Below, in pieces: positions 36,053 through 44,352 of a stretch of 64,000 nt of DNA. The notes beneath the pieces were generated by a model. It was given only the letters and a program-made list of their open reading frames with translations. It ran no database searches and had not been told where the DNA came from. Position 1 is the stretch's first letter; each line of letters starts with the position of its first letter. Source of the DNA: Methylococcaceae bacterium UBA6146. Its GTDB lineage: Bacteria; Pseudomonadota; Gammaproteobacteria; Methylococcales; Methylomonadaceae. The position numbers and the translations under genes are program-made. Location of the stretch: NCBI GenBank assembly GCA_002422395.1, contig DIUY01000030.1, positions 218,125 through 282,124 on the forward strand. Reading direction: 5' to 3'.

Positions 36053-37891
36053 GTGAGTTTAAATCCTTCAAAAAGCTGGACTATCCAGCAAGCAGCGCAA
36101 CTGTATGCCATTGACTTATGGGGTGATGGTTATTTTTCCATCAATGCCGAAGGGCATGTCTGCGTAAAACCCAGTTCAGATAAAACCGGAGAACTGGATT
36201 TATACGAAATTGCCTGTTCGCTGGGCGATAAACAACTATCGTTGCCGGTGTTGGTGCGCTTTACCGACATCTTAAAAGACCGCGTGACACGGCTTGACAA
36301 CGCCTTCAAAAAAGCCTGCCTCAACAATGCTTATCGTGGCAAATACACGCCCGTTTATCCCATTAAGGTCAACCAGCAACGCCAAGTGATTGAAGGCATA
36401 CTGGCGGCGGACAATATCGGTTTGGAAGCCGGCAGCAAGCCGGAATTGCTGGCGATTATGGCGTTGTCGAACCAAGGCGTGGTGGTGTGCAATGGTTATA
36501 AAGACCGCGCCTATATCCGCCTCGCCTTAATTGGCCTGCAAATGGGCTTGGAACTTTATCTGGTGATTGAAAAGCCGCTGGAGTTGGAACTGATCATCGA
36601 AGAAGCCGCGCGGCTTAATATCAAGCCGTCATTAGGTCTGCGGGTCAGGCTGTCCAGCATCAGCGCGGGCAAATGGCAAAACAGCGGCGGCGAGAAATCC
36701 AAATTCGGCCTGCACGCTTATGAAGTGCTGCAACTGATTGAACGCCTGAAACAAGCCGGTATGCTGGATGCCTTAAAATTGATGCACTTTCACATGGGCT
36801 CGCAAATCGCCAATATCCACGACATTAAAATAGCACTGAAGGAAGCCGGGCAATTTTATGTGGAACTGCACCGGTTGGGCGCCAAAATCCAGATCGTCGA
36901 TGCGGGCGGCGGCTTGGGCGTGGACTATGACGGCAGCCGCTCGCGCCGCGAGTCGTCAATCAATTACAGCCAAGATGAATACGCACAAAACATCGTCCGC
37001 AGCTTTGCCGACATCTGCGCCGAAAAACAAGTGCCGCAACCCGACATCATCACCGAATCAGGCCGTGCGCTGACCGCCCATCACGCGGTGTTGATCACCA
37101 ATGTCACCGATATTGAGTCGGTGTACAGCAACGAAGAGGTTGCGTTGGAGTTACCCGCCAACCTTAATTTGGCCGAAGCCTATCATGACGCGCATTTTCA
37201 GCTCTCCGAAGCCCGCGCCAAATTTGCCCGCGACAAACTCAGCATCAACGGCTTGGCGCAAGCGGAAAATGACTACGCGATTTTGTGCCAGCAAATCAAG
37301 CGCCAGCTTAACCCTAATAACCAGAGCGAAGCCACCATCTTGCAAGAGTTGAACGAAAAGCTGGCTGACAAAGTTTTTTGCAACTTCTCGCTGTTCCAGT
37401 CCTTGCCGGACATCTGGGGCATCGACCAGATTTTCCCGATTATGCCCATCCACCGTTTAGATGAGCAACCAACCCGCCGCGCCGTGATCCAGGACTTGAC
37501 CTGTGATTCGGATGGCCGCATCGACCAATACATAGACGGGCAAAACCTTGAAAACACCCTGCCCGTCCATCTGATTGACACAAAACAGCCTTACCTCATC
37601 GGCTTTTTTATGGTCGGCGCGTATCAGGAAATTCTTGGTGATATGCACAATTTGTTCGGCGACACCCATTCCATCAACATCAAACTCGATGCTAACGGCT
37701 ACCATTTTTATGACTTGCAGGAAGGCGAAGATGTCTCTGAACTGCTTGACTATGTGCATATCAGCAGTGAAGAACTGAAAACGGCTTACCGGGAAAAACT
37801 GGCGAAAAGTGACTTGAGTGACGGGCAACGTCAGGAATATGAACAGGAATTGGTGGCGGGGTTGAATGCTTATACTTATTTGGAGAAATAA
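36053..37891 (+). CDS. speA: Biosynthetic arginine decarboxylase
   Basis: A 612-residue PLP enzyme (fold III, SpeA type) that converts arginine to agmatine, the entry to putrescine synthesis. Recognisable parts are YPIKVNQQRQVIEGI (the PLP lysine in the YPIKVNQ motif), KFGLHAYEVL, LMHFHMGSQIANIHDIK, IQIVDAGGGLGVDYDGSRSR and ITESGRALTAHHAVLITNV. The start is GTG with a CGGAG site upstream. Length (about 630 in E. coli) is normal. Confidence 0.96.
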   Translation: MSLNPSKSWTIQQAAQLYAIDLWGDGYFSINAEGHVCVKPSSDKTGELDLYEIACSLGDKQLSLPVLVRFTDILKDRVTRLDNAFKKACLNNAYRGKYTPVYPIKVNQQRQVIEGILAADNIGLEAGSKPELLAIMALSNQGVVVCNGYKDRAYIRLALIGLQMGLELYLVIEKPLELELIIEEAARLNIKPSLGLRVRLSSISAGKWQNSGGEKSKFGLHAYEVLQLIERLKQAGMLDALKLMHFHMGSQIANIHDIKIALKEAGQFYVELHRLGAKIQIVDAGGGLGVDYDGSRSRRESSINYSQDEYAQNIVRSFADICAEKQVPQPDIITESGRALTAHHAVLITNVTDIESVYSNEEVALELPANLNLAEAYHDAHFQLSEARAKFARDKLSINGLAQAENDYAILCQQIKRQLNPNNQSEATILQELNEKLADKVFCNFSLFQSLPDIWGIDQIFPIMPIHRLDEQPTRRAVIQDLTCDSDGRIDQYIDGQNLENTLPVHLIDTKQPYLIGFFMVGAYQEILGDMHNLFGDTHSINIKLDANGYHFYDLQEGEDVSELLDYVHISSEELKTAYREKLAKSDLSDGQRQEYEQELVAGLNAYTYLEK

Positions 37892-37984
37892 TCTTTAAAG
37901 CTTCGGTGGGGAATGTAGGATGGGGTGACGTAAGGAAGTCCATCAAAACGACAAGTCTTACGCCAATTCCCAAGCTACGGTGGG

Positions 37985-38030
37985 GCTAAGCCAAGTAGAT
38001 ACGCAATGCGTGCCCTATACTTGGCTTAGC
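37985..38030. repeat. Perfect inverted repeat downstream of speA
   Basis: Arms GCTAAGCCAAGTA and TACTTGGCTTAGC are perfect over 13 bases, with a 20-base loop. It lies in the 171-base gap between speA and the restriction gene, two convergent units, and could terminate both. The neighbouring sequence near 37917 (GGATGGGGTGACG) resembles the minus strand beside gnd (about 9557-9575), a possible further dispersed repeat. Confidence 0.5.
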
Positions 38031-38062
38031 ATTTCAAGGTGTTGGTTGAGAATATCGCCTAT

Positions 38063-38926
38063 TTAATTGTAATTCTTTAGCCATTTCTGTGCCAATTCCG
38101 GAATACGGGTAAGTGTTTCTCTGCCAAACACCACTTCATCAACGTATCCCATGTGCAACATGTCAATAATGCGGCATAAATATGATCTTCCACATACCCA
38201 CCAAGTGTAATAATCATCAATGAACAAAATATGCTGTATTTTGCGTTGGGATGCAATTTCAAGTTCTTCCAATTCCATGCCGTCTAGTAGTGTTTCATAA
38301 ACACCATCAGCGACACGGCTACCGAATGTTGTCGTATAGTAATATTCCTTAATTTCCCAGATGGCGATAGGATTGACTACCGAAGGGAACGCGCCATCCA
38401 CTCGGCGGGACAATGTCCGCAGTGGCATCCCATCATGGGTTATCGTGGTTAAGCTACGAGGATCATAATCGCAGGGAATGCCATCGATGTTAGCCTCTAT
38501 CAGCATATTGACCATGCCCGTCAGAAACGCATAGTTCTTTTTTTCCGATTTTTGCTTGTTCATTGGTAAAGGGCACTGAGGGTTTAGCTGCACTTTGAGT
38601 CGATTAAATTCAATTTCAGCAGCAACTTTATCCATCAAATTACCTTGAACGGTATCATTCAGACAGGTTGCGCGGAACGTGAAATAATCAAACAAATTTT
38701 TGCCAAAATCGGTTAACACGTTATCGCCATTAGCAATATGTTCAGCAGACAAACCGAGCTTTTCGAATTGCTTGCGAATAGCTAATAAAGCTGGGATTTT
38801 GATGGACTTTGTGCCTCGTTCGGTATAACCAACCTCTTGGCTGATAGTGCGGACATTAGCCCAAAATTCCTTGGGTTGGGAGATAAAACGAGGGTCAGCT
38901 TTCAAGATAACGTTCCACAAAGGCAA
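38063..38926 (-). CDS. Predicted type II restriction endonuclease
   Basis: A 287-residue protein not assigned to a named enzyme. Its role is inferred from context plus a plausible PD-(D/E)xK core: RRVDGAF (Asp177) followed by IAIWEIKEYY (Glu191, Lys193). A helical N-terminal half may recognise DNA. It overlaps the end of the HTH controller gene by 32 bases and opens right after an in-frame stop. The first codon is TTG and the true start may be this TTG or another near it. A DNA adenine methyltransferase is divergent. Recognition sequence unknown. Confidence 0.72.
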   Translation of the reverse strand: MPLWNVILKADPRFISQPKEFWANVRTISQEVGYTERGTKSIKIPALLAIRKQFEKLGLSAEHIANGDNVLTDFGKNLFDYFTFRATCLNDTVQGNLMDKVAAEIEFNRLKVQLNPQCPLPMNKQKSEKKNYAFLTGMVNMLIEANIDGIPCDYDPRSLTTITHDGMPLRTLSRRVDGAFPSVVNPIAIWEIKEYYYTTTFGSRVADGVYETLLDGMELEELEIASQRKIQHILFIDDYYTWWVCGRSYLCRIIDMLHMGYVDEVVFGRETLTRIPELAQKWLKNYN

Positions 38927-39110
38927 TTAAAGAAATATCCATGGCTTTACAGACAGCTTCTAACTCGATTAAATCGAGCCGTTGCTCGCCATTTTCATAT
39001 TTCGAAACATACGATTGTGCCTGCCCTATTTTTTCGGCAAGCTGAAATTGGGTAAGGTTGCTATCTAAGCGAATTTGCCGCAGTAATGCGGCGAGGCGAT
39101 TTTTTTTCAT
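38895..39110 (-). CDS. Small HTH (XRE/Cro-like) controller of the R-M system
   Basis: A 71-residue helix-turn-helix protein: LLRQIRLDSNLTQFQLAEKIGQAQSYVSKYENGEQRLDLIELEAVCKAMDIS covers the whole fold. Size and place match C (controller) proteins of type II systems, which bind their own promoter region, delaying endonuclease expression until DNA is methylated. It is the first gene of the leftward C-R unit. A dyad at 39132-39166 between it and the methyltransferase gene is its likely operator. Confidence 0.8.
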   Translation of the reverse strand: MKKNRLAALLRQIRLDSNLTQFQLAEKIGQAQSYVSKYENGEQRLDLIELEAVCKAMDISLIAFVERYLES

Positions 39111-39131
39111 GCCGACTACTGTAAATTCTAT

Positions 39132-39166
39132 GTTAGGATATTCAAAATTAGAATATAAAGCCTAAC
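39132..39166. promoter_or_regulatory. Candidate controller operator (dyad) in the R-M intergenic region
   Basis: Two nested inverted pairs: GTTAGG (39132-39137) with CCTAAC (39161-39166), and ATATTC (39138-39143) with GAATAT (39151-39156) around a 7-base spacer. It sits in the 78-base space between the divergent controller and methyltransferase genes, where C proteins usually bind. Confidence 0.55.
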
Positions 39167-39188
39167 TTCTTTAGATACCCCCTTAAAA

Positions 39189-40103
39189 ATGATTATGCCT
39201 GCAAGCCTACAACAACTTGAATTGTTTAGCACCGAAGACGCGCCAATACCGGTTTCAGGGGGTACTAAACCCTTTCGTACCCAATTATTGAAATGGATAG
39301 GTAACAAACAGACACAAGCTGATGCAATCATTGGTTTTTTCCCCAAGCAATTTGGCACTTATTTTGAGCCTTTTCTCGGTAGCGGTGGTGTATTGGGTGT
39401 ACTTGCGCCGAAAAATGCAGTGGCGAGTGATGCTTTTTCCCCATTAGTACAAATATGGCAAACACTTCATACTGATAAAGAAGCCTTGAAGCAGCAATAT
39501 GAAGAGCGCTATCAATTGATAGAACAACTAGGGAAAAAAACGGCTTATGAACAAATTCTTGCCAGCTATAACAACCAGCCAAATGGCGCTGACCTGCTGT
39601 TTTTATGCCGGGCGTGTTATGGAGGTGTCGTCCGATTCCGGAAAAGTGATGGTTACATGAGTACGCCTGTTGGTGTCCATGCGCCAGTATCGCCAGAAAG
39701 TTTTGGTAAACGGGTCGATGTTTGGTATGCGCGGACACAGGGTGCAAACTTTTTCCACTTAGATTTCGCCATTGCTATGGCGCAAGCAAAGCGTGGCGAT
39801 TTGGTTTATTGCGATCCACCTTATTCTGATAGCCAAACCATTCTGTACGGAGCACAGGCCTTTTCCTTGGAGCGGCTGTTTGATTCAATTGCGGCATGTA
39901 AAGAACGAGGCGTTTATGTCGCATTAAGTATTGACGGCACAAAATTTTCTGGACGCAAGCTTTGTGATATTGCTATCCCTGATGGCTTATTTAAGCGCGA
40001 AGAGTTCGTTAATGTGGGGCGTTCAATGTTGAAACGTTTTCAAATGGATGGGCAAAGCCTTGAGGATCATGTGGTTCGTGATAGATTATTGCTGACATAT
40101 TGA
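39189..40103 (+). CDS. D12-class DNA adenine-N6 methyltransferase
   Basis: A 304-residue Dam/D12-type methylase. The N-terminal LLKWIGNK and SAM-binding FEPFLGSGGVLG (around residue 62) precede catalytic motif IV, DPPY, at residues 209-212 (VYCDPPYSDSQT). The arrangement (SAM motif first, DPPY later) is the alpha group. It is divergent from the controller and nuclease genes and would protect the host site. A second ATG two codons in is possible. It is AT-richer than the neighbouring speA. Confidence 0.9.
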   Translation: MIMPASLQQLELFSTEDAPIPVSGGTKPFRTQLLKWIGNKQTQADAIIGFFPKQFGTYFEPFLGSGGVLGVLAPKNAVASDAFSPLVQIWQTLHTDKEALKQQYEERYQLIEQLGKKTAYEQILASYNNQPNGADLLFLCRACYGGVVRFRKSDGYMSTPVGVHAPVSPESFGKRVDVWYARTQGANFFHLDFAIAMAQAKRGDLVYCDPPYSDSQTILYGAQAFSLERLFDSIAACKERGVYVALSIDGTKFSGRKLCDIAIPDGLFKREEFVNVGRSMLKRFQMDGQSLEDHVVRDRLLLTY

Positions 40104-40292
40104 AGATATTGGAAATTGTTCTACGCGTCTTTTACCATTAAATGTAAACCCACCGCCAATGCCATACTCAAACAAGCTGGCTTAACGTCAAAAACTTGAG
40201 TTATCCATAAATATTTACTCTTTTTGCAAGCAGCAATATTTCTATATTAATTCAATAGATTAGCATAATAAAAAATACAGGGGGGACATAGC

Positions 40293-41153
40293 ATGAAAGT
40301 TGGTTTTATAGGCTTAGGCGCAATGGGTTTAAGCATGGCGCGGAATGTTGCCAAAGTTGGGTTGCTGGCGGGTGTGTACAACCGGACCACTGTAAAAGCC
40401 CAAACCTTGGCGGCGGAATTGGGCGTTACAAATTATCAAGACATCACAACGCTTGCCGCTGATATGGATGTGGTTTTACTGTGCGTGTCCGCCGATGCGG
40501 ATGTGCTGGCGGTAGTTAACGCAATCGCGGCAACCATCAGGCCCGGTGCGGTTGTTGTCGATATGTCCACGGTCAGTAGCGGCACGGCCAGACAGGCGGC
40601 GGCGATATTGGCGGAAAAACAAGCCTACTTTTTAGACGCACCCGTGTCAGGCGGTGTCGAAGGCGCCAAAAATGGCACGTTGGCGATGATGATAGGTGGG
40701 GACATTGACGCCTTGGAACATGTCCGCCCCGTGTTGGCTGCCATGGCAACGCGCATTGTCCATATCGGCGCAACCGGCTCTGGACAGGCCACTAAGGCGG
40801 CCAACCAAATCATGTGTGCAGGCATCAACCAGGCCGTGACCGAAGCGCTGGCTTTTGCCCAAGCGCAAGGCTTGCCGATGGAGAAAGTGATTGATGTCAT
40901 TTCTGGCGGCGCGGCAGGCAACTGGTTTCTTGACCATCGTGGCAAAACCATGACCAGCGGTAGTTTTGCGCCCGGTTTTAAGCTGGCATTGCATCACAAA
41001 GATTTAAAAATTTGCCAAACTATGGCGACGCCAACGGGGGTTGCCACTCCGTTGACCGACATGACGGTTGCCGATTATGTGCAACTCATGGCAGACGGCT
41101 TCGGCGCTGAGGACATATCGGCACTGTACCGGCTAAAAATCCCGAAAACTTAG
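40293..41153 (+). CDS. NAD(P)-dependent beta-hydroxyacid dehydrogenase
   Basis: A 286-residue member of the 3-hydroxyisobutyrate/tartronate semialdehyde reductase family. It shows the Rossmann signature KVGFIGLGAMGLSMARNV, the substrate motif DAPVSGGVEGAKNGTLAMMIGG near residue 117, and the catalytic lysine in GSGQATKAANQIMCAG near residue 165. Reduction of tartronate semialdehyde or a related beta-hydroxyacid is possible (in a one-carbon organism glyoxylate-derived), but neighbours give no substrate. It is a single gene with a GGGGG ribosome site. Confidence 0.87.
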   Translation: MKVGFIGLGAMGLSMARNVAKVGLLAGVYNRTTVKAQTLAAELGVTNYQDITTLAADMDVVLLCVSADADVLAVVNAIAATIRPGAVVVDMSTVSSGTARQAAAILAEKQAYFLDAPVSGGVEGAKNGTLAMMIGGDIDALEHVRPVLAAMATRIVHIGATGSGQATKAANQIMCAGINQAVTEALAFAQAQGLPMEKVIDVISGGAAGNWFLDHRGKTMTSGSFAPGFKLALHHKDLKICQTMATPTGVATPLTDMTVADYVQLMADGFGAEDISALYRLKIPKT

Positions 41154-41298
41154 GGGACGCCCTACAGTATCTGGTAGTGGTCAACATTCAACTGCTTAGG
41201 CAACTCGCAAAAAATAATCTCCCACTTGCATAAGCCGTTCGCTGAGCGGGAGCCGAAGCGAACACCAGCATTGTCGGCTTCGACGCCGCTCAGTCGAC

Positions 41299-41369
41299 GG
41301 TGGTTTGACAGCGGAATCAAAAAACATGTTTTTTGACTCCAAAATAGCATTACCATTTTTACCACCACC
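41299..41369 (-). repeat. MITE-like repeat, family A copy 2 (internally deleted)
   Basis: The reverse complement matches A1 (5227-5319): GGTGGTGGTAAAAATG at its left end, the palindrome TCAAAAAACATGTTTTTTGA in the middle, then GCTGTCA joined directly to AACCACC. About 20 bases of the right arm are missing. It ends 7 bases from the stop codon of the 865-residue kinase gene. Confidence 0.7.
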
Positions 41370-41376
41370 CCCGTAT

Positions 41377-43974
41377 TTATCCACCAGTTGCCGCCGCTTC
41401 CGCCAACACGCAATCAACCCAAAAAATCGACCCCTCACCCAGTTTGCTCTGGACACCAATGCTGCCGCCCATCGCCTCGATCAGCTGCTTGCAGAGGGCA
41501 AGCCCCACGCCACTGCCTTCCACCCCGCTGTAAGCCGACTCCAAGCGCTCAAAATTTTTGAATAAATTTGGCAAGGCATGGGCGGGGATGCCTTTGCCCG
41601 TATCGCGGAATGCAATCCGCATCCTATCCTTGCCTTCCGGACGGCAACTGACCCAAATTTGCCCCGAATCACGGTTGTATTTAATGGCATTAGCCAATAG
41701 GTTCAAGATGGTTTGTCTAAGCCGCAAACGGTCTGCGTGCACGGTGCATGAACAATCAGCATAAAAATTAAGCGTAATTCCACGCTCCATGATTAACGGC
41801 TGAAGTGAGCCGATACATTCCTCCAGTAATGGCCCGATAGCCAGCGCTTCCATAGCCAGCTCCAAGCGGCCAGTCTCAATCCGCGCCAAATCCAAAACTT
41901 CATTGATCAGTTCCAGCAAATGCCCGCCCGCCTTCAGTATTTCCCGAACACTGTCCAGTTGGTCGGGAACTAATGGGGCTAACGTATCGGTTTCTAACAG
42001 TTGCCCGAAGCCCAGAATGGCATTAAGCGGCGTGCGCAATTCATGGCTCATGCGTGACAGGAATTGTGATTTGGCGTGGCTGGCCCGTTGCGCCTCATCC
42101 CTGGCGTTGACCAATTCAGCAGTCCGCTCCGCCACCCGTTGCTCAAGTGCTTGGTTGAGGGAGATGAGTGCGGCTTTGGCGCGTTTGTGGCCGGTAAGGT
42201 CCGAGGCAACGAAAAGGAAGCCGATGACATTCCCCTGCCCGTCGTGTTTGGCGGTAACGGTCTGGCTGACCGGCAATAAGGAGCCATCCTTGCGGATATA
42301 AGTCCATTCACAAGGGGATAAATCACCCCGCAAGGACGGCTCAAAAAACACCGGCAACCCTTCAACCGCTTGCCCATAGCGCTTGCTTAGCAGCTCGCTG
42401 CGGGCGGCAATTTCTGTAGCCTGATGAAAAAACACCGGCGCCTGTTTATTGACAACTTCCAGCGCCTGATACCCCAACATCCGCTCGGCACCTTTGTTAA
42501 ACAAGGAAATGACGCCATTAACATCAGTGGATATGATAGCCACCTCAGTGGCGGCATCAATAACAGCCTGCAATTCAATACGGGTTGCTAAAGTGGCCTC
42601 TACTTCAAGCTGGCTTTTAGTTATATCCTGCACCGTGCCCCATGAGCTTATAGGCTTGTCTTCGGCATCAAAGTCCGTATCGCCACATTCCTCAACCCAT
42701 TTAATGCGGCCATCGGGCATCAGCAAGCGATGGATGATTTGGTAAGGTGTCTTGGAATGCAAAGAATTGGTGTAGACCTGATTGACTTTTTCCCTGTCAT
42801 CAGGATGGATGATGTTGAGGAAAGCGTCATAAGTGGCTTCAAAATTTTCTTTGTCAAGCTCAAATAGCCGGAAAACTTCATCTGTCCAAATTAGCTGGCC
42901 GGTTTTTAAATCCAATTCCCAGCTCCCAACCTTAGCGATCCGTTGGGCTTCATTAAGACGCGCCTCGTTGAGGCGCAGGCGTTCTTCGGCTACTTTTTGA
43001 GGGCGTAAATCCCGGGCCACCAGCCCAAAATTAATGGCTTCCCCAGTGTTAGGGTCATCAATGCGGAACAAGTCAATTGACACGGCAATCGTGCCACCAT
43101 CAAGCAAATTACAAAACTGGTGTTCGCCAAGCCAACGGCCTGTGGCCAGCACTTCTGCGGCTATGTCAGCCAACAATGGCCAACGGCCACCGGCTAACAA
43201 ACCACCTAACGGGATCTTAGAACAATCCCCGTCAACACTAACACCGAGCAACTGCCGCCCCGCTTGGTTAATGAATTGCACCTTACCGTCCAAACTAAAA
43301 AGCCCGATAAAGTCGGATGCAGAACGGACAACGGCGGTGTAACGCTCCATTTCACGCTCACGCAACCGCTGTTCGGTGACATCCTTGCCTATCGAAATAA
43401 CGCCGCTAAGTTGGCCATTAAAATCGTAAAGGGGTTGGTTCAGCCAGGCGATTTCCCGCTGCTCGCCATTGCGAGTGACAATCGGGTTTATATGGCTGCT
43501 TTTTACTGTGGTGCAGCTTATTGAATTAAACAAAGCCCGAATGTGTTCTCTGTAAAATTCAGGCACAAAGGACGAAAACCAGTCCTTGCCCTTAATTTCT
43601 TCCAATTGGTAGCCGGTCAGTTGCTCAAAACAAGGATTGGCATAACTGATGTTGCCCTGCTCATCCAAGAGCAAAATGCTCACCGGTGCAGCATTGAGCA
43701 AGTTGGCGGCAAAATCACGTTCACGTTTAAGCTCCAACGCCTGTTGATTGCGTTCGGCAACGCTTATGTCCAAAGCATTTAGGGCTCGCCAAGCAAACCA
43801 ACTAGAACAGACGCCTACAAAACTTATGACGAAAAAGATATGTCCCACCAATTGCACGTTATCCCGCATTTGACATAGCCTATAACAATGCAGGGCCACC
43901 ACGGCGGCTGCGGCGGCTGCGGCGAGCAATGCGGACAACATCATAACCGCCTTTAGCAATTTTTTTTTCATCAT
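41377..43974 (-). CDS. Membrane sensor histidine kinase with four PAS domains
   Basis: An 865-residue kinase. Two membrane helices lie at about residues 8-30 and 42-62, followed by four PAS/PAC units (about 85-205, 210-330, 340-460, 465-600) and a coiled segment. The HisKA domain has MSHELRTPLN (His644). The HATPase domain has NLLANAIKYN, DTGKGIP and VEGSGVGLALCKQLIEAMGG. There is no receiver domain, so phosphate must pass to another protein, possibly the multi-receiver EAL protein of the same cluster. An alanine-rich stretch marks the first membrane helix. Confidence 0.93.
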   Translation of the reverse strand: MMKKKLLKAVMMLSALLAAAAAAAVVALHCYRLCQMRDNVQLVGHIFFVISFVGVCSSWFAWRALNALDISVAERNQQALELKRERDFAANLLNAAPVSILLLDEQGNISYANPCFEQLTGYQLEEIKGKDWFSSFVPEFYREHIRALFNSISCTTVKSSHINPIVTRNGEQREIAWLNQPLYDFNGQLSGVISIGKDVTEQRLREREMERYTAVVRSASDFIGLFSLDGKVQFINQAGRQLLGVSVDGDCSKIPLGGLLAGGRWPLLADIAAEVLATGRWLGEHQFCNLLDGGTIAVSIDLFRIDDPNTGEAINFGLVARDLRPQKVAEERLRLNEARLNEAQRIAKVGSWELDLKTGQLIWTDEVFRLFELDKENFEATYDAFLNIIHPDDREKVNQVYTNSLHSKTPYQIIHRLLMPDGRIKWVEECGDTDFDAEDKPISSWGTVQDITKSQLEVEATLATRIELQAVIDAATEVAIISTDVNGVISLFNKGAERMLGYQALEVVNKQAPVFFHQATEIAARSELLSKRYGQAVEGLPVFFEPSLRGDLSPCEWTYIRKDGSLLPVSQTVTAKHDGQGNVIGFLFVASDLTGHKRAKAALISLNQALEQRVAERTAELVNARDEAQRASHAKSQFLSRMSHELRTPLNAILGFGQLLETDTLAPLVPDQLDSVREILKAGGHLLELINEVLDLARIETGRLELAMEALAIGPLLEECIGSLQPLIMERGITLNFYADCSCTVHADRLRLRQTILNLLANAIKYNRDSGQIWVSCRPEGKDRMRIAFRDTGKGIPAHALPNLFKNFERLESAYSGVEGSGVGLALCKQLIEAMGGSIGVQSKLGEGSIFWVDCVLAEAAATGG

Positions 43975-43995
43975 GGCCCCGCCTTATTGTTATTT

Positions 43996-44106
43996 GGGTG
44001 GTAGGTTAAATCTGTGGCTGCACGTTGATAAGCGGGAGTACAAACCTGGGTTTGCCTCAGTACAAGCCAAGGCTTGTACTCCATCCACCCCATTTAACCC
44101 ACTACC
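43996..44106 (+). repeat. MITE-like repeat, family B copy 1
   Basis: A 111-base element with inverted ends GGTGGTAGGTTAAAT and ATTTAACCCACTACC and two inner palindromes: CAAACCTGGGTTTG and TACAAGCCAAGGCTTGTA. Near-identical to the reverse complement of B3 (56626-56737) along its length. It begins the B1-A3-B2 array that fills the 378-base gap between two kinase genes. Confidence 0.8.
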
Positions 44107-44164
44107 ATATTTTTGAATCAAAAAACTCCGCTGTCACTTAGGCATTTGAATGTTTACCACTACC
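44107..44164 (+). repeat. MITE-like repeat, family A copy 3 (truncated)
   Basis: It matches the right two thirds of A1 (from ATTTTTGAATCAAAAAA through TTTACCACTACC), but half of the central palindrome is deleted. It abuts the right end of B1 and lies 16 bases before B2. Confidence 0.65.
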
Positions 44165-44180
44165 AATAAATCTAAAGAAT

Positions 44181-44286
44181 AGGGGGTTAAATCTGTAATT
44201 TTAGTTCGTAATGTGGAGTGCAAACCTGGGTTTGCGCCTGTACAAGCCTAGGCTTGTACTCCAGCCAGCAGATTTAACCCGCTACC
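44181..44286 (+). repeat. MITE-like repeat, family B copy 2
   Basis: About 106 bases. The ends GGGGGTTAAATCTG and CAGATTTAACCCGCTACC are inverted, and the inner palindromes CAAACCTGGGTTTG and TACAAGCCTAGGCTTGTA match B1 with small changes. The 44287-44352 remainder of the gap shows nothing recognisable. Confidence 0.75.
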
Positions 44287-44352
44287 ATCTAAGGGTCAGG
44301 CCAAGAATAACTTCCAGCATTTAACATGATTACCATAGCGGCGGCTCATGAC

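Noticed and set aside
38895..40103. Phage-defence island beyond the R-M module
   Set aside because: Flanking genes are speA and a hydroxyacid dehydrogenase; no further defence gene, integrase or attachment site is visible.
41305..41565. A small plus-strand frame reading through repeat A2 into the kinase gene
   Set aside because: It is created by the repeat and antisense kinase sequence; no coding signature.
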